From: Protostelium mycophagum
Taxonomy: Eukaryota; Evosea; Variosea; Protosteliida; Protosteliaceae
Assembly (NCBI GenBank): GCA_002081555.1
Contig: MZNV01001387.1
Location: forward strand, 1-25,567
Direction: 5' to 3'
DNA: 25,567 bases
Shown: one piece after another, positions 19,979 through 25,567 of the stretch
How positions within the stretch are numbered: position 1 is the stretch's first letter
Layout: each line of letters opens with the position of its first letter
Notes under the pieces: model-generated
Told to the model about the DNA's origin: nothing
The model's input: only the letters and a program-made list of their open reading frames with translations
Databases searched by the model: none
Position numbers and translations under genes: made by a program

Positions 19979-20276
19979 AAAGGTGGGGCACTAGATTTTT
20001 AGAACAACACTTTCCAAATTCATAAAGTGCTTCAGATCATTTGTATTTTGTAAATGAATCAGACGGAAATCTGCATCGCTTTGTCTTTGAACCATCATAT
20101 TCTCTGTGCACAATTAATTGTCCATCTACAACGATGTAGAATATCCAACCGACCGTCCCGGCTAATGTCAATCTTACCGTCCAAAAGTCGGGAAAATGTG
20201 GCTGCCTCCACAGTGAGGAAGTTCTCCCAGGCTCAGGTGCCGATCTCAGCATGCTCATAAACAAACAAAGTACAAC
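19979..20276. other. Short divergent intergenic region with coding-like minus-strand fragments
   Basis: The region separates the repeat-exon gene (-) from the secreted-protein gene (+). On the minus strand, coding-like segments (ENFLTVEAATFSRLLD around 20175-20235, and RQSDADFRLIHLQNTNDLKH around 20025-20085) can be joined by a 74-nt GTAAGA-CAG intron. No convincing start codon fits, and a start at 20258 would lie 18 bp from the start of the plus-strand gene. I leave it as an unproven small gene or antisense frame. Confidence 0.3.
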
Positions 20277-21203
20277 ATGCGAACAACTTCGATTCTACTC
20301 CTTTTGGTCAACTGTGCTTTTTCACAGTTTACACTCTCTCAACCAGCCCTCAATGCGGTGGGCCATCAGCTCACGACTAATTTTTTGGGTCCTAGTGGGT
20401 TGTTGGTCAGCAACCCTGTCTCTACACTATATCAGGTCAGGCCCAGCTCTGTAGTTGGCCATTCCACTTCTGCGGTGGTCACACCCCGAGCGGCTTATAG
20501 GTGAGGAATCTATTGTCGACCATGGTTGTAGATTGATAGATGAAGCTTGTTGGCCCCAGTCTCGGGGGTGATGGGTAGCGTCTTACCTGTTGGATTGATC
20601 ATGAACAGCGCACCTGATGCGTCTCTGATGCTTAATTCTGATCCAGAGAAGGAGGTGGGCATGCAGGTAAAATCTCGGGAAAATGATATGATCTTTTCTG
20701 GAATTTTCGTTGAGCTTACCAGGTGGATCCTGAGCCCGCACCCAAGGTTGCCCTTCCCTCCGGCTATAACGCTGTAAATAATCTAAAAATTCGCACCGAA
20801 TTGAAACTCTCAGGTCTCCACAAAATCTCCTCTGTCTGATGACCACAAGACTTTTGGCGTCAACATAAAGACCTCAGATCCCACCATTGTCAACCCCACC
20901 ATGTTCTACTCTCCTGTCTTAGACACTGCCGGTGCCGAAAATACCGGAGGCACTGTTGGTATGCTCAAGCAGGTCGGTTGATGGAAGATGTATTTTTAGG
21001 TTTTTATGTATTTATAATATTTCAATAATATCGATCTTATTTCTACAACTGCGTAGATAGCTTATTGTTCATAGGTGAAAGAGCAGCCAGGTACTTACAC
21101 TGAGGTGCCTTCTGTTTTCGACGCAAAGCAAGGAAGAGTGATCTCCAACCTCGGCAACAAGCCCGATGGCGTGTACATGTTTGCTATCAAGCACCAACAT
21201 TAA
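20277..21203 (+). CDS. Small secreted protein of unknown function, 5 exons, 227 aa
   Basis: Exons: 20277-20500, 20546-20666, 20723-20773, 20814-20972, 21075-21203; all junctions keep frame. A clear signal peptide (MRTTSILLLLVNCAFS) precedes a low-charge, Ser/Val/Pro-rich segment (LGPSGLLVSNPVSTLYQVRP, VVTPRAAYSLLAPVSG). The rest is more polar and ends in NKPDGVYMFAIKHQH. There are no cysteines in the mature part, and I see no membrane segment or known domain. Export is inferred from the signal peptide only. The AATAAA at 21202-21207 overlaps the stop codon (TAATAAA), a compact poly(A) arrangement. Confidence 0.8.
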
Positions 21204-21375
21204 TAAAAATGTGTAATTTTAGAAGGTAATTTTATCCCCAGGTGCTTTGAGCGTTGTGATCTCTATTGGTGTTGCTCTGTGTCTTTGGCGGAAATTGCAA
21301 CACCGTCAGGTGTTTGCGTCGTCATCTTTACAACCAGCAAGACACCGACATCCATTCATTTTTCATCCGAACACC
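21204..21375. other. Intergenic region and coronin 5' UTR
   Basis: This 172-base stretch contains the poly(A) signal of the upstream gene and the promoter and leader of coronin. The last 60 bases before the ATG are CA/TC-rich. No further gene or repeat is visible. Confidence 0.5.
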
Positions 21376-24228
21376 ATGTCTCTCTCCAAAAAGCCTCGTG
21401 AATCCAAGTTCCGTCACTTATTCGCCACTCCATTCCAAGCCGTCGGTATGCATCATTCATCTTCTTCATTTTTTGAGACCATTAATCTTCTTGATTCGGC
21501 ATTGCATTTCAAAATTAGGACAACATTTCTCTCCACGACATCTGTTTGTGTCTTCACCGTGTGTCTCTTCATCTCCATCTGATTTCTTTTGTATACATTT
21601 TCTCATTTCTCGACACTATATTTCTGTTCTTCCATCTAACATCTTTAGACTGCATGGGTGGTGTCAAGATCGGTTCGGTCCAAATGGATGCCAATCCTGT
21701 GAAGGCAAATGGCTCCTTCTTAGCAGTACCTTGGTCCATTCCTGGCACTGTCGCCGTTTTGAATTTAAATCAGAAAGGAGCCGTTTCTGATCAGCCGGTG
21801 GGCGGTTTTTGAAGATTTAAATTTTGAAATATTCAACTGGGCGCCAACATGATTGTGTCGCATGCAAAAGCATCAGAATAGATCTTGTGGCTTTAATGAA
21901 TTAAAAAAACACTTGAACAAAACTCTAAATAACACAAGTACATTTCTAAATATTCAAAACTCGGCACATTTTGCCCGAAAACATGAGTAAATTTTATAGT
22001 TGATCGTGCATGAGGAGAAGACAGTCAACGAACTGCAATGGTCCGCCACTGATGACCACCTCCTCGGTACAGCTAACTCTGACGGAACCATCTGTGAGTT
22101 GTCATTTCACAACATTTCATCAGTAGATGGGATGACATGCGATGACATGTGGTGACATGATGGAGTGATGATGACGTCATGACAGCTCTGTGGAGAATTC
22201 CTGAGGAGGGAGTGAGCTCCGAATTGTCGACACCCGCCGCAGAACACAAAGTCTCCGACAAGAGGTACGTACCTGAAATTTCTGCGAAATTTCAGGAGAT
22301 GACGTGTACAGAGTCCTCAACTTGGTGTTCCACCCCCTCGCATCGGATGTACTCCTCACCTCTGACTCCGGAAAAACTGTCCAATTGTGGGATATTTCCA
22401 CCGGACAAAGTCACGTGACCCTACCAGAACACAAGGTGGTATCGTTGTACACAGATTAAAAAGATGTCGACGTCGATATGTACATGTCGACATGATTTTT
22501 GTCGACGTCAACCCGTCGGTTGTACATAACTGATGACCCCTCAGGCACAACCCACCTCTTTCTCTTGGAGCGCAGACGGAAAACTTTTGGCGACTTCCTG
22601 CAAAGACAAACAGGTCGAAAAATACCGAAAAAATACCAAAAAAATACCGAAAAAATACAAAAAAAATACCAAAATACCAAAAAAATACCAAAAAAATCGG
22701 TCCAAAAAACACTGTGACCCCGTATCTTCCGACCTTCTGACGGTCAAAATTTAAAATTTAAAAATAACAGGTACGTTTATTCGATCCCAGAGCAGCTTCT
22801 GCTGTTGTAGCCACCGCAGAGGACCACCAAGGTGTTAAGGGTGGTCAAAACACCTTCGTCGGGAAGCAAGGAGGTATGATGTCATGTCGAGATGTCTCGG
22901 AGGAGATCTTTTCGTGAATTTTCTTTGACATTTCGTCACGTCAGAGAAGCCCTGCAAGATGTGGCAAAGCTGCAAATTACATCAAAAATATTATAAATTA
23001 AAATGATACTTGTGAATTGATTGATATCTTAACTTTTATTTGAGATATCTCCATTTCATATCTTTTTTCAATTTTTTTTGCACAATTTTATTTTTGAGAA
23101 ATAATTTCCTTTATTCTGACGCGTTGTAGATCCGGAATTACTTCTCACCGCCGGAGTTGGCAAGGGTTCTGACCGTCAGTTGGCATTATGGGATCCTCGT
23201 AACATGTCTAAGAAGCTGTCACTCGTCCCCGTCGATTCTGGTTCCTCTCATTTGTTCCCTTTTGCGGACAGGGATTTGGGATTAGTCTTTGTCGCCGGAA
23301 AGGTGCATTATTTTGTTATTATTATTTATTATTTGTATTTTTATTATTTATTATTTATATTTATATTATTTATTATTATTTATTTTATATTTATTTTATA
23401 TTTATTTTTTGTATTTTATTATTTTCCGATTTAATTATTTTTTGAAAATAATAATTTTTTTGGGCTTTTGTCTTGTCATTGTAGTTCAGTAAATGTATTT
23501 CTGTTCATTCTGCAGCAAATAAGATGATTTGTAAATTGGGCCAAGTTCGCGGTAACAAACACGCTAATTACCGTGATTTCTCTCGAGAACTGAGAAGTCT
23601 GACCATCTCTATGTGGTTCTAATCTACAACAAATCTCCGACTCGAAATTAATTATTTGCAGGGAGACGGCAACATCCGATTTTACGAAATTGCTGCAGAT
23701 GAGCCGATGATCCATTACCTGAACGAATATAAGTCCAAAGACCCCCAGACCGGTAACTTCTTTGAGATTTCACTGAAATTTCGCCGAAAGTTGAATGATG
23801 ACAGGACTCGCTCTGCTCCCCAAGACAAATGTAGACGCAACCAAGTGCGAAGTGGCTGTGAGTTGACATTTTATATCCGATACGTAAAACCAAATTTCAA
23901 CTGAATTTCGCAGAGATTCATCAAGGTGACCCCCCAGGGCGCTGCCGTTCCCATCCGTTTCGAGGTGAAATCTACGCGAAATTTCACAAAATGACTGAAC
24001 CGTAGGTTCCACGCAGAGAAAATCACTTTTTCCAAGATGACATCTTCCCAGACACTTTCGACCGCAAGTCTGTTATCTCCGCTGAAGCATGGTGAGATTT
24101 GAATTTTGAATAATTTCCTGCGCGGGAAACACATGATCAAAATTCAAGTTGTAGATTGACAGTGTTACAGGTTTGCTGGTGGTAATGAGACTGGAAAGAC
24201 AGTCAGCTTGAATCCCGAGAACAAATGA
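21376..24228 (+). CDS. Coronin (WD40 actin-binding protein) without C-terminal coiled coil, 13 exons, 399 aa
   Basis: Exons: 21376-21445, 21649-21797, 22000-22093, 22186-22264, 22312-22435, 22545-22613, 22771-22873, 23130-23302, 23662-23752, 23805-23857, 23914-23964, 24006-24091, 24171-24228; all phases agree. The N-terminal coronin signature (ESKFRHLFATPF) is followed by WD40 blades: VNELQWSATDDHLLGTANSD, SLWRIPEEG, LVFHPLASDVLLTSDSGKTV, QLWDIST, SFSWSADGKLLATSCKDKQV, RQLALWDPRNM. The coronin-specific blade GKGDGNIRFYEIAADEPMIH and the post-propeller segment (VPRRENHFFQDDIFPDTFD, ISAEAWFAGG) come next. Coronins bind F-actin and modulate Arp2/3 and cofilin at the cortex and phagocytic cups. 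The protein stops at SLNPENK just after the propeller extension. The variable linker and the trimerising coiled coil seen in type I coronins (about 450-490 aa) are missing. Confidence 0.93.
22614..22715. repeat. A-rich ATACCAAAAAA low-complexity tract in coronin intron 6
   Basis: Within intron 22614-22770 units of AAATACC/G followed by A-runs repeat about eight times. The Phe/Tyr-rich minus-strand and Lys-rich plus-strand open frames here are artefacts of this composition. Confidence 0.75.
23303..23661. repeat. Large AT-rich coronin intron with TTATTTATATT repeats and an ACCG/CGGT pair
   Basis: The 359-nt intron holds a degenerate TTATT/TATTTATATT repeat (about 23308-23420). Further on lie CGCGGTAA (23548-23555) and TTACCGTG (23568-23575), which form another inverted pair of the dispersed hairpin family. 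Confidence 0.6.
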
Positions 24229-24656
24229 TCTCATTGTGTATCAACTTTTCGGTCTACATAAAGATGGTCTTATTGTGTTGTTGTGTCAGACACTCTTCTT
24301 TGCACAAGACAGTGGTCACAACAATGATTCTAGAATGACAAGATTGACCTGGCCCTTGTAGCCACCATCAGCTATAGTTTTATGGCACATAGGATGAGGA
24401 AATTATCTGTACCAATGAAAATCGAAGTTATCAATATAATGAAGAGCTTGCGCAATTGTGGAGGTCGCTGGTCCATTGGATTTCACGTAGTTGATAGTTC
24501 TTCACAAGCCTCCATGCGGCTCGTGTCTGTGGAATCCACTACAAGATGATGCCGTTTTGGTGAACGGAATGGCAATGTCAGAATGTTATTTTTTTTAATT
24601 TTTTGAAAAATCTTTTACTCTTGGACAGAAGATTGGCCAAAAAACCTCGATGGTAT
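24229..24656. other. Convergent intergenic region, mostly untranslated
   Basis: This 428-base stretch lies between the coronin stop and the stop of the convergent membrane-protein gene. A stop-free plus-strand frame of 71 codons (24334-24546) looks mildly protein-like (SYSFMAHRMRKLSVPMKIEV) but has no start context, splice signals or recognised motif. I treat it as 3' UTR or remnant sequence. Confidence 0.4.
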
Positions 24657-25560
24657 TTATTCGATGTCATCACCCAAGATTGGTTTCTCAATCTCTGTTG
24701 TGTTATTGGCTTGTGAGTGCTTCTTGTGATCCCGGATGCCACGTATAGAGATCATCAACGTGATCAGGAACACGATGGCGGACAATGCGGTGACGGGCAG
24801 GACGATAAGGAGGAAGATGAAAACCTCTTCCATGGCGCAGGTATGCTGGCTGTTTTAGTGGTGAAATACAAAGCAACATCAATACCTCGAACTCTGCCCC
24901 AGAATCAACTTTCAAATGTTTCCTTGCATTTTGTTTCGGATCGAGTGCCAGCAAGATGTAGACATTCCTATTGCAGGATGTAATTTCAGTCGTCTCAAAC
25001 TGTTTTGTTGTCTCCGGAATCTAAAGAGTCATGAACACTTCATTTCGACTTTCTTACCTGATAACCAGCAGAGAGAAAGATACGAATTCCTGGCGTTGTC
25101 CTTAACCGAAGAGTTCTGGTATTGCAGTGATAGAGGACCGGTTTGTCCTTTGTCACCGTGACTAGCTGATATGAGTTCATTATCGTACCTATATACACAC
25201 CGTTTATATCTCGAGGGAAATCCCATTTGATTCCTTCGGTGCCCGTGATCGTTCGTGTCCCATAACCAAAGCTTGCAATTGTTCCAATGAGGGCCAGAAG
25301 TGAGAGGGCACAGAGAAAGATAGATACTTTCGTACAAATGGTGAGCATCTTGATGGTTATTGAGTGGTTATTGATTTGCCAACAGATGTTTAGAAATGCT
25401 TTGGTGATGTTTTGAGGAGATTCCTTGAATGAGGTCACGCTCAAATTCTGAAATCTGAATTATTATTTGAAAAGTGTTCATCAAATAATAATTTCTATAA
25501 GAGTGTTTTTTCCACCTTTTCAAAGTCTTCGATGGCTAGAAAGACAGAGAGTGACAACAT
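24657..25560 (-). CDS. Two-membrane-segment protein with short lumenal/extracellular domain, 4 exons in view, unrecognised
   Basis: Exons: 25560-25516 (tentative first exon, or internal if the gene continues past the window edge), 25447-25058, 24999-24886, 24845-24657; junctions keep frame, giving 245 aa. A hydrophobic segment (VSIFLCALSLLALIGTIASF) precedes a region of about 125 residues with four cysteines (KPVLYHCNTRTLRLRTTPG, TSCNRNVYILLALDP, HTCAMEEV). A second membrane helix (VFIFLLIVLPVTALSAIVFL) and a hydrophilic tail (RDHKKHSQANNTTEIEKPIL) follow. The layout predicts a small two-pass membrane protein with both ends cytosolic and a disulfide-capable loop outside or in the lumen. An internal start at 25350 (MLTICTKVS) would drop the first 47 residues. 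No family is recognised. Confidence 0.65.
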
Positions 25561-25567
25561 GGTTCTC

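Noticed and set aside
22356-22712. Minus-strand frame rich in F, Y and I resembling a membrane protein
   Set aside because: It is the complement of an A-rich low-complexity intron and of coronin exons; no start context or family similarity.
24334-24549. 71-codon plus-strand open frame after coronin
   Set aside because: Considered as an extra coronin exon, but it does not encode a coiled coil, there is no donor before the coronin stop leading to it, and it shows no recognised motif.

Overview
The window is nuclear DNA of an intron-dense, gene-compact eukaryote, most likely a free-living protist; I cannot name the species. The evidence is spliceosomal introns, mostly 38-75 nt with GTGAGT/GTAAGT-like donors and CAG/TAG acceptors, about one per 100-150 coding bases. 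There is also a Pol III-type tRNA-Pro and typical eukaryotic gene families: WH2, coronin, SLC7-type transporter, DHCR24-type sterol reductase and a CEMIP/TMEM2-like G8 protein. Gene models were built by hand from open frames, splice signals and phase; in the well-resolved genes every exon junction keeps frame. Layout, left to right: the 3' end of a proline-rich WH2 actin-binding gene (+, 3-137); an 11-exon secreted carboxylesterase (-, 790-2743); a weak small-gene candidate (-, 3000-3302); a 14-exon DHCR24/Diminuto-like sterol reductase (-, 3523-7244); a divergent 14-exon cationic amino acid transporter (+, 7281-11509) whose start lies only 36 bp from that of the reductase; tRNA-Pro(AGG) (+, 11556-11626); a poorly resolved, possibly decaying gene (+, 11720-12709); a 16-exon secreted, probably GPI-anchored G8/parallel-beta-helix protein (+, 12939-17352); an unrecognised 8-exon gene (-, 17501-18590); a Lys/Glu/Thr-rich protein built from 45-nt repeat exons (-, 18804-19849); a small secreted protein (+, 20277-21203); a short coronin (+, 21376-24228); and a two-membrane-segment protein cut by or close to the right edge (-, 24657-25560). 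The genes look like ordinary unlinked housekeeping and cell-surface genes, not a pathway cluster. Themes that recur are actin (WH2 protein, coronin), sterol and amino-acid metabolism, and secreted or surface proteins. No operon, provirus, CRISPR array or intact transposon is visible. The most unusual material lies between exons: (i) GAAATTTC, often paired at exactly 3-nt spacing, in at least ten introns of several genes; (ii) short hairpins built on ACCG/CGGT (TTACCGC...GCGGTAA) in intergenic and intronic DNA; (iii) a 121-nt multi-hairpin block inside the last transporter intron that looks like a structured RNA; (iv) an 11-copy perfect 10-bp tandem array and other GATGACATCA-like repeats in introns.
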